From positions 80,277 to 144,276 of the forward strand of contig NZ_AUGV01000017.1 in the NCBI RefSeq assembly GCF_000422845.1: a DNA stretch of 64,000 nucleotides. Reading direction: 5' to 3'. The notes beneath the pieces were generated by a model, which saw nothing but the letters and a program-made list of their open reading frames with translations, was not told where the DNA came from and ran no database searches. The stretch is from Oceanobacter kriegii DSM 6294 (GTDB lineage: Bacteria > Pseudomonadota > Gammaproteobacteria > Pseudomonadales > Oceanobacteraceae). This document shows positions 17,485 to 24,854 of this stretch, in pieces. Every line of letters starts with the position of its first letter. Position 1 is the first letter of the stretch. The translations under genes and the position numbers were made by a program.

Positions 17485-18150
17485 ATGAGTAGTGCCGTTC
17501 GTATGATTGAAGAACACATCCTGTATCAGGACGAAGCCATCATTATCCTCAACAAGCCATCCGGTCTGCTCAGTGTGCCCGGCTTGTACAACAAGGATTC
17601 CGCCTTTGGTCGCCTGGAGGCGCTGGTGGACGAACTGCATATCATTCATCGCCTCGACAAAGACACCTCGGGCCTGATTGTGTACGGCCGTACCAAAAAA
17701 GACCTGACGGCTATCCAGCAGCAGTTTGAGAAGCAAACCACCCGCAAGGTGTACGAAGCCCGTGTGACCGGCAAGGTAAAGGGCAATCAGGGCACCATCA
17801 ATATGCCGATCATTGTGGATTGGCCTAACCGCCCGCTACAGAAGATTTCCCACACGGAAGGCCGTTACGCGCTGACCCGTTGGAAAAAGCTGGCGGAAGA
17901 ACTGGTGGTTGCGGAGTCAGGGGCTGAGGAGATTGTGACTCGTATGGAGCTCTACCCCAAGACCGGCCGCTCCCATCAGCTGCGCTTGCACATGCTGAAC
18001 ATTGGTCACCCTATTGTTGGTGATCCGTTCTACAGCAAGGATTACGACGAAAGCCAAACCCCGACCATGCACCTGCACGCGCGGGAATTGTCATTCAATC
18101 ATCCTCGTACCGGTGAGCGAATGGATATGGTGTGTCCGCCGCCGTTTTGA
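17485..18150 (+). CDS. rluA: Pseudouridine synthase RluA
   Basis: Isomerises U746 of 23S rRNA and U32 of several tRNAs to pseudouridine. 221 residues, the RluA size; RluC and RluD are longer and carry an S4 domain. The catalytic Asp lies in IHRLDKDTSGLIV near residue 57. The KPSGLLSVPG, DWPNRPLQK and TGRSHQLRLHM motifs are all RluA-type. It follows trhP, another tRNA-modification gene. It is convergent with the DUF1461 gene across a small terminator. Confidence 0.93.
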   Translation: MSSAVRMIEEHILYQDEAIIILNKPSGLLSVPGLYNKDSAFGRLEALVDELHIIHRLDKDTSGLIVYGRTKKDLTAIQQQFEKQTTRKVYEARVTGKVKGNQGTINMPIIVDWPNRPLQKISHTEGRYALTRWKKLAEELVVAESGAEEIVTRMELYPKTGRSHQLRLHMLNIGHPIVGDPFYSKDYDESQTPTMHLHARELSFNHPRTGERMDMVCPPPF

Positions 18151-18181
18151 AGCGGTTATTCGCCTGATGCGTTAAAAACCA

Positions 18182-18205
18182 AAAGCCTGGCAAATGCCGG
18201 GCTTT
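18182..18205 (+). terminator. Terminator after rluA
   Basis: AAAGCCTGGC-AAAT-GCCGGGCTTT: a 10-bp stem with one G-T pair, 32 bp after the rluA stop, followed by a short T-rich run. It may also serve the convergent DUF1461 gene. Confidence 0.65.
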
Positions 18206-18242
18206 GTGTTTGATCTTGGGGTTCCTGGGGTTCTTAGGGACC

Positions 18243-18980
18243 CTAGAGAATAACGCCGGCTTTTCGACCCAGCTGCCAGCGCAGGAAATATTTCAGCGCA
18301 AACAGGTAGGCAATAAAAAACACCAGACCCAGAACGGCAATGGCTGCGGCAATGCCGCCGAACACAACCGGTGCTCGCATCACCGTGGCCATCAGTGAAT
18401 CCTGATAATAGAAAAACCACTCATGGTCTTCCGGGAAAATATGTACGTGCAGGAAGTAGAAAACTTCCAATGGCCCTATCAGCATGACGACGGCAAAACT
18501 GCCGGCAATCAGCAACAGCAACAGCCCCGCCTGAATACGCCACTGTGGCGTCAGCTTGAGTCTGGCCAGCAGCACTGTGCCTGTCAGTGCAATGGCTGCG
18601 GCAACCCAGGCGGTAATACGCAATACGTCGATCAGATTGGCAACATCCTGCAGGTGAACAACTTCCGGTTGGCGAAGTAGCGTGATGCTGCGGCCACGGA
18701 AGTCATAGCGAATGTCTTCCAACCCCTCGCCGTGCTGGTGAATGGCTTCACTGATGTCGTTAAACAAGCGAATGTGCTGCTCTGGCGGCAGTTCCTGTAA
18801 GCCCGGCTTGTAGCGATTCTGTGGGCCATAACGGTCAATATGGGCTTCGATTTCGTAAAAATCGTACCAATGGTCAAAACCGTAGTGCACCTTGGCGAGG
18901 CTGAACCAGCCTGCGCTGATGCAGGCAATCAGTGCGGAAATCAATACCAGCATCCAAGCGGTTTGTTGGGCTATACGCAA
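18243..18980 (-). CDS. DUF1461 integral membrane protein
   Basis: 245 residues with about four or five membrane helices: one at the N-terminus (TAWMLVLISALIACISAGWF), three between about 125 and 185, and one near 215-235. The loop after the first helix carries YEIEAHIDRYGPQNRY. The stretch FYFLHVHIFPEDHEWFFYY is typical of DUF1461 proteins, whose function is unknown. Its start overlaps the 3' end of the alpha/beta hydrolase gene by 10 bp, so it is the last gene of the gpsA-DUF4389-sixA-hydrolase run. Confidence 0.8.
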   Translation of the reverse strand: MRIAQQTAWMLVLISALIACISAGWFSLAKVHYGFDHWYDFYEIEAHIDRYGPQNRYKPGLQELPPEQHIRLFNDISEAIHQHGEGLEDIRYDFRGRSITLLRQPEVVHLQDVANLIDVLRITAWVAAAIALTGTVLLARLKLTPQWRIQAGLLLLLIAGSFAVVMLIGPLEVFYFLHVHIFPEDHEWFFYYQDSLMATVMRAPVVFGGIAAAIAVLGLVFFIAYLFALKYFLRWQLGRKAGVIL

Positions 18981-19924
18981 ACGCCACTCTCCAGAAAGTC
19001 CCGAACAGCTCTGATAACGCCGTCACAATAGCGGCTGTCCAGATGTAAATGATGATGGCCGGCAAGGCCAACGGATTTGGCCGTGGGGATCGAGTCTGCC
19101 ATGGCTTGAAATGTGTCAGCTCGAAACAGCCCGCCATCTGCATGAATCGCCAGCGTTGGCGTACAGATCTGTTTGGCAAAGCTGGTGGCCATGTCGGGGG
19201 TTAGTCGAACGGCAGAGGGTAGCCTTAAAGCCGGGTCCATGCGCCAGACAACGTTTGTATCGCCGTTGGTTTGGCTGTCGTTTGATGTGTCTGTGGCTGT
19301 CTTGAGGTTTCTTTCCACCAACGGACGCATGCTGTCAGCTTCAATGTCGGGGCTGCTTTTCAGTCTTGCAGCCAGAGCTGCCTCGGCGCCTGGGTGGCGA
19401 CGAAACGGTTTCAGTCGTTTGCGGGCTTCCATTGCCTTACGGAAGTTGTCGGCCGCGGCTTCCCCAGGATTGGTCATGGGGAGTACGGCGTCGATCAAGG
19501 TCAGGGACTGCAATTCAGCGGTTAAAGTTGGAGCGGCCAGAACGGCCGATGCAGCACCCATGGAGTGACCAATGATATGGACTTTGCGACCCAGCCTGTC
19601 GATAAATTCGATCAGTGTCTGAGGGTAAGCCCAGATCGGGTAATCAGCCCGCCAGTCAGACAGACCATGCCCTGGCCAGTCCAAGGCGATGCAGTGAAAG
19701 TCGGCTGCCAGCGCGGGTGCCAGCCGATGAAAGCTGGCTGCGTTGTCGAGCCAGCCGTGCAGCATCAACACGGTGGGCTTATTGTCAGCCCCTTCTGTTC
19801 CCCACTCCAAAGTGGCCAGAGACTGCCCCGCCAGTTTGTACGTGCGACTGACCGGGTAAGAGCCTGTGGCTGCTTGGGTGGTTGTTGTCGTATTTGCTGT
19901 AGAGCGAATCGCTGAAGAAGTCAT
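18971..19924 (-). CDS. Alpha/beta hydrolase
   Basis: From the ATG at 19924, which has a GGGA ribosome site, 317 residues; an in-frame extension to 20059 would overlap sixA and was not used. The oxyanion motif is LHGWLDNA, the nucleophile Ser is in GHSMGAAS and the terminal His in GHHHLHLD, so a full Ser-Asp/Glu-His triad is likely. There is no signal peptide, so it is cytosolic, probably an esterase or lipase-like hydrolase of unknown substrate. The first ~25 residues are a low-complexity Thr-rich stretch. It is part of a same-strand run with sixA, DUF4389 and gpsA. Confidence 0.85.
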   Translation of the reverse strand: MTSSAIRSTANTTTTTQAATGSYPVSRTYKLAGQSLATLEWGTEGADNKPTVLMLHGWLDNAASFHRLAPALAADFHCIALDWPGHGLSDWRADYPIWAYPQTLIEFIDRLGRKVHIIGHSMGAASAVLAAPTLTAELQSLTLIDAVLPMTNPGEAAADNFRKAMEARKRLKPFRRHPGAEAALAARLKSSPDIEADSMRPLVERNLKTATDTSNDSQTNGDTNVVWRMDPALRLPSAVRLTPDMATSFAKQICTPTLAIHADGGLFRADTFQAMADSIPTAKSVGLAGHHHLHLDSRYCDGVIRAVRDFLESGVCV

Positions 19925-19944
19925 AGCATCCCGATGGCGGGATG

Positions 19945-20439
19945 TCAGAATCCCGCTTGCGCCTGATGTTCCAGTGCAGGATACCAGACCGCAGAAACAT
20001 CCATACAGCCAGATGCTGCAATCTCGCCCTCCAATATCCAACACTCCGCCGGCGACCATGGCTGATCAAAAACCTGACCTTCGGTCAGCGCTGCGGCCAA
20101 GCGGCCTACCAGTGGTAAGTGGGATACCAGAATCAGATCGCGTTGCTGGTGAACCAGCAGCTCAAGGATGGACTGGACGTCGGAGGATGGCGTCAGGGTG
20201 TTTTGGTCGGATTGCGCCAGTGGTGAGCCATGCTGTTCAAAGCCGGCGTTGATGTTGGCGGCGGTTTGTTGTGCTCTGAAATAGGGGCTGACCCACATTT
20301 CGGCATCATTCCATGATTGCTTTGCGAGCCAGCGGCCAGCGGCCGCTGCCTCGTTGGATCCCTGCTCTGTGAGACCACGGCTGATGTCGTCGAGGCTACC
20401 AACGACGGCCGAGCCGTGTCTGACAATACAAAGTTTCAC
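19945..20439 (-). CDS. sixA: Phosphohistidine phosphatase SixA
   Basis: Histidine-phosphatase (phosphoglycerate-mutase-like) enzyme that removes phosphate from phosphohistidine. In E. coli it acts on ArcB and on the nitrogen PTS. 164 residues, the family size. The catalytic RHG is at residues 7-9 (CIVRHGSA), followed by SPYFRAQQTA and the second His in VSHLPLVGRL. Here it sits between DUF4389 and a hydrolase gene, as in pseudomonads. The start is the ATG at 20439. Confidence 0.9.
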   Translation of the reverse strand: MKLCIVRHGSAVVGSLDDISRGLTEQGSNEAAAAGRWLAKQSWNDAEMWVSPYFRAQQTAANINAGFEQHGSPLAQSDQNTLTPSSDVQSILELLVHQQRDLILVSHLPLVGRLAAALTEGQVFDQPWSPAECWILEGEIAASGCMDVSAVWYPALEHQAQAGF

Positions 20440-20451
20440 GGGAATGCCCTT

Positions 20452-20769
20452 TTATTCAGGGGCATCCTCGGTGTCCGGGGTTTCCTTGTTGGCGGGAGCT
20501 TCCGGCCAATCCGAAAAAGGAAATGGCTTGTCATTGGAAACACCTGTCAGGAAATGGGTCACCTGCTGGTAATAAATACCCAGCGAATAACAGAAGCCAG
20601 CGAGGCTTTTGTTGGGTTCGCCGGAGATCAGCTGGCTGACCCACTGAACCAGCGTGGCCAGCAACAGCACCAGATCGAGGATGCGGGATATCAATACAAA
20701 GATGACGGTGTAAATGGTGCGAATCCAGAAGGAATCCGACGTTACGTTGCTGCGGAAATCACCAGACAT
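20452..20769 (-). CDS. DUF4389 membrane protein
   Basis: 105 residues. Two hydrophobic stretches (about 18-40 and 50-75) are followed by a charged Pro/Glu-rich tail that ends in PDTEDAPE. The FWIRTIYTVIFVLISRILDLVLLL and NKSLAGFCYSLGIYYQQV patterns fit DUF4389, of unknown function. It lies 14 bp after gpsA and 12 bp before sixA on the same strand. Confidence 0.8.
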   Translation of the reverse strand: MSGDFRSNVTSDSFWIRTIYTVIFVLISRILDLVLLLATLVQWVSQLISGEPNKSLAGFCYSLGIYYQQVTHFLTGVSNDKPFPFSDWPEAPANKETPDTEDAPE

Positions 20770-20783
20770 GCAGACTCTCCTTA

Positions 20784-21809
20784 TCAGATTTCATGTTTGG
20801 CCAGAGCAAATTCAACATCGGATGCAGCTTCACCTGTCATCAAACCTTGTGCAACTGCACGAGGATCGGCGCCGTTGAACAAACATTCATACGCGCCCAT
20901 CACCAGAGGCATATAGATACCCCACTCTGCAGCTTTTGCCCTGACATAACGCAAGGTATTAACACCTTCCGCCACTTCGCCCAGCTCTTCTACTGCCTGG
21001 TCGAGGTTTTTGCCACTGCCAATCGCATAGCCAACACGGTAGTTGCGGCTTAGCGGCGACATGCAGGTTACCACCAGATCGCCAACCCCAGCCAGACCGA
21101 GGAAGGTCATCGGGTTGGCCCCCATGGCTTCGGCAAAGCGACTCATTTCAGCCAGTGATCGGGTGATGATCATGGCTTTGGTGTTTTCGCCCATGCCCAG
21201 TGCAGCGACAAAGCCGGAGGCAATGGCGTAGATATTTTTCAGGGCGCCACCGAGTTCAACGCCGAACACGTCGTTAGCGGCGTATACGCGGAAATAATCG
21301 CAGCTGAGTACGTCCTGAATATTGCGGCGCAACTCACTGTCTTCGCTGGCAAACACGGTCGCTGCCAGCTCTTTGCGGGCGATTTCCTTGGCCAGATTGG
21401 GGCCGCTGAGTACGCCAATCGGGTTATCCGGGAAGACCTCCCGAATGACCTGGCTCATCAGCAGGAATTTTTCCGGTTCAATGCCTTTGGTGGTGCTGAC
21501 CAGCGCCTGACGCTTGTCGACCAGATGGGCAAAGCTGCTGATAACGTCTCGTACGTGCTTGCTGGGCACGGAGACAAAGATCACATCGGCTCCGCTGACG
21601 GCGGATTCAATGTCGGTGGTGGCCTGCAAGTTGGCGTTCAGCTGAACGCCTGGCAGGTATTGTTCGTTGAGGTTCTGGTTGGAAATGCTGTCAGCGATTT
21701 CCTGGTTGCGCATCCACTGTACGGCTTCGACGTTATTGTCGGCCAGAATGTTTGCGACGACGGTGCCAAAACTGCCGCCACCGATAATGGCTGCTTTTCG
21801 GATCCCCAC
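20784..21809 (-). CDS. gpsA: Glycerol-3-phosphate dehydrogenase [NAD(P)+]
   Basis: Makes sn-glycerol 3-phosphate from dihydroxyacetone phosphate for phospholipid synthesis, in the cytosol. The start is set at the GTG at 21809. It is preceded by an ideal CGGAGGAAACA ribosome site and gives 341 residues (E. coli 339); the longer in-frame ATG at 21869 has no such site. The NAD motif is IIGGGSFGTVVANILADN, VSTTKGIE and LSGPNLAKEIA follow, and the catalytic Lys is in GALKNIYAIASG. The gene heads a same-strand cluster with DUF4389, sixA and a hydrolase. Confidence 0.95.
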   Translation of the reverse strand: MGIRKAAIIGGGSFGTVVANILADNNVEAVQWMRNQEIADSISNQNLNEQYLPGVQLNANLQATTDIESAVSGADVIFVSVPSKHVRDVISSFAHLVDKRQALVSTTKGIEPEKFLLMSQVIREVFPDNPIGVLSGPNLAKEIARKELAATVFASEDSELRRNIQDVLSCDYFRVYAANDVFGVELGGALKNIYAIASGFVAALGMGENTKAMIITRSLAEMSRFAEAMGANPMTFLGLAGVGDLVVTCMSPLSRNYRVGYAIGSGKNLDQAVEELGEVAEGVNTLRYVRAKAAEWGIYMPLVMGAYECLFNGADPRAVAQGLMTGEAASDVEFALAKHEI

Positions 21810-21837
21810 TGTTTCCTCCGGGTATGCTCTGGTTGCG

Positions 21838-22329
21838 TCAGGCTTGCCTGCTGCATTCCAGGGTTTCAACCAATTCGCTGAATGTATTGCGATTGGAATC
21901 GTTAAGGTCCATCAGTGCCTTGTGTGCAGAGATGATCTGTTCGCGGGCTTCGTCTTCGTCGATGGTGTCATCGGCCCACTCACGGAATTCAGACGCATCC
22001 TGCAGGGGTTCTTCAACGATATGGAAAACCATGTCGAAGCCCATGCTCATCAGGATGCGGGTGATGCTCGGGTCCGGAGAAAAGATCGTCGGCGTGATGC
22101 TGAACTTTTCCCGGCTGAGAATGGAAATCTTCGCCAGCTGCCCCAGTGAGGTGCTGTCAACCCCTTCGGCATCTGAAAGATCGATGGTGACGTTATCAAA
22201 GTTGCCTTTGCTCACCACCTGGCGAATGTACTTGTCGAATGCGGTGCACAGGTTCAGGCGTACATCGCCCAGCAGGCGAATAACCTGCACGCCATCGTGT
22301 TGTGCTACCTGGATGTGTCCGGCTGTCAT
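21838..22329 (-). CDS. STAS-domain anti-sigma antagonist-like protein (HsbA-like)
   Basis: 163 residues. The first ~100 form a STAS domain with the phosphorylatable Ser in DAEGVDSTSLGQLAKI (near residue 59). The remaining ~60 are acidic and helical. In Pseudomonas, HsbA is the STAS partner of the REC-PP2C protein HsbR and links the HptB relay to the anti-sigma factor FlgM and to biofilm control. This gene overlaps the HsbR-like gene by 4 bp, as such a pair should. The C-terminal helical extension is longer than a minimal STAS protein. The function is inferred from architecture and pairing. Confidence 0.8.
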   Translation of the reverse strand: MTAGHIQVAQHDGVQVIRLLGDVRLNLCTAFDKYIRQVVSKGNFDNVTIDLSDAEGVDSTSLGQLAKISILSREKFSITPTIFSPDPSITRILMSMGFDMVFHIVEEPLQDASEFREWADDTIDEDEAREQIISAHKALMDLNDSNRNTFSELVETLECSRQA

Positions 22330-23498
22330 AGCTCACCTCGACCAATTACTACCATGGCAATGTCATCTGGCACTTCGTTATCGGAGTCCAGATTGAGCTT
22401 TTGGGTTAGACCGTCCAGGTCACCTGATTCGGATTCGATCAGTTCCAGCAGGCAGGCTTCTTTTTCAGCCAGCGCGCTTTGTTGCATGATTTCAAGAATG
22501 CCGTCAGAGAACATAAGAATACGATATTCCTGTGGGAGTTCCATTGTTCGGGTCTTGAACTCGGCTTCCGGAAAGAGGCCAACGGCCATACCGCGGCCTT
22601 CAATGTATTGAGCACCATCAGGCGTCAGCAGTACCGGCATTGGCAAATGCCCTCCTGTACTGTAGCTCAGTGTGCCGGTTTCACGGTCGATAATGCCGTA
22701 AAACATGGTCAGATGCTTATCCAGTCCGGTGGCCAGCAGCTCCGAGTTGATGCGGTCCAGCACCCTGGATGGATAAAGCAGGTCGTCACTTGAGCCGCGA
22801 TGGAAATTACGGCGCAGGCGATAGGTCAAATTCTTCAGCAGAACCGTAACGAATGCCGAAGAGGCTCCGTGGCCGGACACGTCAGCGATGTAGAAAATCA
22901 GCTGGTTGTCGTCAAGCTCGAAGAAATCGAGGAAGTCGCCGCTGAGCAGCAGTGACGGGAACAGGCGGTGTTCGCAGTGATATTCGCCCGCATCCAACGG
23001 GTCGGGCAGCATGCGCATTTGAATCTGGCGGCCAGCGAGCTGGTCTTTGCGCAGTTCGTCAAGGCCACGCTTCAGCTCGGCGTTGTTGCGCTCGAGGTGC
23101 TGGCGATAAGCCTGATTTTCCTGTTCCAGACGGGTGCGCTCGAGAGCACGGGTGATCGAGTGATGCAGCACTTCCAGATCGAGGATGGGCTTGACCAGAA
23201 AATCCGACGCACCCAGGCGCAGAGCCTTGACGACATCGTCCATCACGCCGGCGCCCGACACTACAATGACGGGCAAGGAAGGCTGGCGGTCGCGCACTTG
23301 CTCGAGCCACTCAATACCACTGACACCAGGCATGCGCAGATCGCACACCGCAATGTCTACGGCTGTTTGTTCCAGTACTTCCCAGGCATTGTTGGCTGAA
23401 GTGGCAGTAGCGACTTCGTAGTCATAGTCGACCAAAAACGCGGCAATACTCTCGCGGACGGTTGGGTCGTCATCAATGACCAGCACAGTTGCGGTCAT
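22326..23498 (-). CDS. Response regulator with PP2C phosphatase output (HsbR-like)
   Basis: 390 residues. An N-terminal receiver domain (acceptor Asp in AVCDLRMPGVSG near residue 53) is followed by a coiled linker (about 125-160). A PP2C-type Ser/Thr phosphatase domain follows, with metal motifs LSGDFLDFF, ADVSGHGAS, FSDGILEI and PDDIAMVVI. It should dephosphorylate its STAS partner when activated. Pseudomonas HsbR is ~570 residues because it also has a C-terminal HATPase kinase domain; this protein stops after PP2C. The kinase for the STAS protein must therefore be encoded elsewhere. It overlaps the STAS gene by 4 bp. Confidence 0.88.
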   Translation of the reverse strand: MTATVLVIDDDPTVRESIAAFLVDYDYEVATATSANNAWEVLEQTAVDIAVCDLRMPGVSGIEWLEQVRDRQPSLPVIVVSGAGVMDDVVKALRLGASDFLVKPILDLEVLHHSITRALERTRLEQENQAYRQHLERNNAELKRGLDELRKDQLAGRQIQMRMLPDPLDAGEYHCEHRLFPSLLLSGDFLDFFELDDNQLIFYIADVSGHGASSAFVTVLLKNLTYRLRRNFHRGSSDDLLYPSRVLDRINSELLATGLDKHLTMFYGIIDRETGTLSYSTGGHLPMPVLLTPDGAQYIEGRGMAVGLFPEAEFKTRTMELPQEYRILMFSDGILEIMQQSALAEKEACLLELIESESGDLDGLTQKLNLDSDNEVPDDIAMVVIGRGEL

Positions 23499-23726
23499 TC
23501 ACATCTCCGGACTATACGATTGCAAAGAAACCCGTAAACCACACGGGGGAACGAATGCGCGTTATGGATGCCGGTGTATCGGGTCGGCATCCTGTACCTT
23601 TCACGCTGTAATTGTGCGAACACTAACGCCTACTCAACTCCCATGCAATGGCGAATTCTGATGAATTTCGGCCGCTGGTGGCTATACTTTATTCTGTGTT
23701 CAATAAATGAACTGCCGGAGGGCTGT

Positions 23727-24014
23727 ATGCATCACTCGGAAAAAAGGGATTTCATTCGCGTCACGGTTGAGACAAACGCAGAGCTGACGGTGGCTGGTAC
23801 GGTGTATGCGATGAAGTGTGTGGACCTTTCGACCACCGGGGCGCGGTTGATTGCGGCAACGCCGACCAGTCTGGGGATTGACCAGAAAGGCACCCTGGTG
23901 ATTGAGAGTGGTGGCGGCCCAACCGCGCCTTTGCAAGCGGAAGTGACCATCATTCGGATGGCTGAGACGGAAAAAGGCGAAGAAGTCGCCGTGCATTTTG
24001 ACACGCTGACTTGA
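23727..24014 (+). CDS. Single-domain PilZ protein
   Basis: 95 residues from the ATG at 23727, which has a CGGAGGG ribosome site. The PilZ signature is present: RDFIRV near the start (the RxxxR-type arm, here with KRDFIRVTV) and DLSTTGARL (the D/NxSxxG motif) near residue 34. It is predicted to bind cyclic di-GMP as a small adaptor. It stands alone between the divergent HsbR-like gene and nfuA, but shares its theme (surface/biofilm signalling) with HsbR/HsbA and fimL in this window. Confidence 0.8.
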   Translation: MHHSEKRDFIRVTVETNAELTVAGTVYAMKCVDLSTTGARLIAATPTSLGIDQKGTLVIESGGGPTAPLQAEVTIIRMAETEKGEEVAVHFDTLT

Positions 24015-24066
24015 TCATTTAATCGGGTTCTTTTGCGGACTTACCCGGAGAGCCCCAGGCTTAAAC

Positions 24067-24104
24067 AAAAAAAGCGACCGTCACTGAGTGACCGTCGCTT
24101 TTTA
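24067..24104. terminator. Bidirectional terminator between the PilZ gene and nfuA
   Basis: GCGAC-C-GTCAC, loop TGA, GTGAC-C-GTCGC (24074-24098): an 11-bp stem with one internal C/C mismatch. It is flanked by an A-run on the left and a T-run on the right, between convergent genes. Confidence 0.8.
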
Positions 24105-24128
24105 TATATTGACTGAAAACGTCAGGAC

Positions 24129-24722
24129 TTACTTGAAGTACGCGTTATCGGTAACTGTGTGGTCGGTTTCGTCGCGGACAGCCTGAACTTCCGGGATTTT
24201 GGCAACCATGGTGGCTTCAACGCCATCTTTCAGTGTCATATCCACTGCGCTGCAACCCTGGCAGCCGCCGCCGAATTTGAGGATGGCAAGCCCTTCTTCC
24301 GCGATGAACTCGACCAGGCTTACTTCACCGCCATGGGAGGCCAGCCCCGGGTTGATCTCGGTGTACAGCAGGTAGTTGATGCGCTCTTCTACGGGGCTTT
24401 CATCGGTTACTTTAGGCATTTTGGCGTTTGGCGCCTTGATGGTCAGCTGGCCGCCCATCTTGTCTTTGGCAAAGTCGATGGTGGCTTCTTCGAGGTACGG
24501 AATGCTCATGGCTTCGACAAACACCTTGAGTTTTTCCATTTGCTGGATCTTGTCTGACTCATTCACCTCTTCCGGGCGGCAGTACGCCAGACAGGTTTCT
24601 GCGTAGCGGGTGCCAGGCTGGGTGATAAAAACACGCACCGCCATGCCTTCGACGTTCTGCTTGGAAAGCAGGTCGGCAAGGTATGTTTCAGCGTCTGCGG
24701 TGATGGTCAGATACTCGGTCAT
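24129..24722 (-). CDS. nfuA: Fe/S biogenesis protein NfuA
   Basis: Carrier that delivers 4Fe-4S clusters to target enzymes, important under oxidative stress or iron limitation. 197 residues (E. coli 191). The N-terminal degenerate A-type domain is followed by the Nfu domain with the cluster-binding CxxC in [14 protein letters not shown] (near 154 and 157). It is divergent from metH; the two start codons are 132 bp apart. The start is the ATG at 24722. Confidence 0.95.
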   Translation of the reverse strand: MTEYLTITADAETYLADLLSKQNVEGMAVRVFITQPGTRYAETCLAYCRPEEVNESDKIQQMEKLKVFVEAMSIPYLEEATIDFAKDKMGGQLTIKAPNAKMPKVTDESPVEERINYLLYTEINPGLASHGGEVSLVEFIAEEGLAILKFGGGCQGCSAVDMTLKDGVEATMVAKIPEVQAVRDETDHTVTDNAYFK

Positions 24723-24820
24723 AAATGCTAATCCTCAAAACTTGGGTTCATTGTATCGGATGGGGGCGACCTACGAAATACCCAACTAATTTGCTTGGAA
24801 AAGACAAGGTGTATCCCCTC

Positions 24821-24829
24821 TGGTACAAT
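24821..24829 (+). promoter_or_regulatory. Candidate extended -10 promoter of metH
   Basis: TGGTACAAT at 24821-24829 matches an extended -10 element (TG, one base, TACAAT), about 26 bp upstream of the metH ATG. No good -35 lies at standard spacing. The implied leader is very short, and no cobalamin or SAM riboswitch is visible in the 132-bp gap. Confidence 0.4.
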
Positions 24830-24854
24830 CTCGCGCCATTTTATTTGTTGTTCG

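Noticed and set aside
24723..24854. Cobalamin or SAM riboswitch ahead of metH
   Set aside because: The gap is only 132 bp, the likely transcript leader is about 20 nt, and no B12-box or SAM-box pattern is visible.
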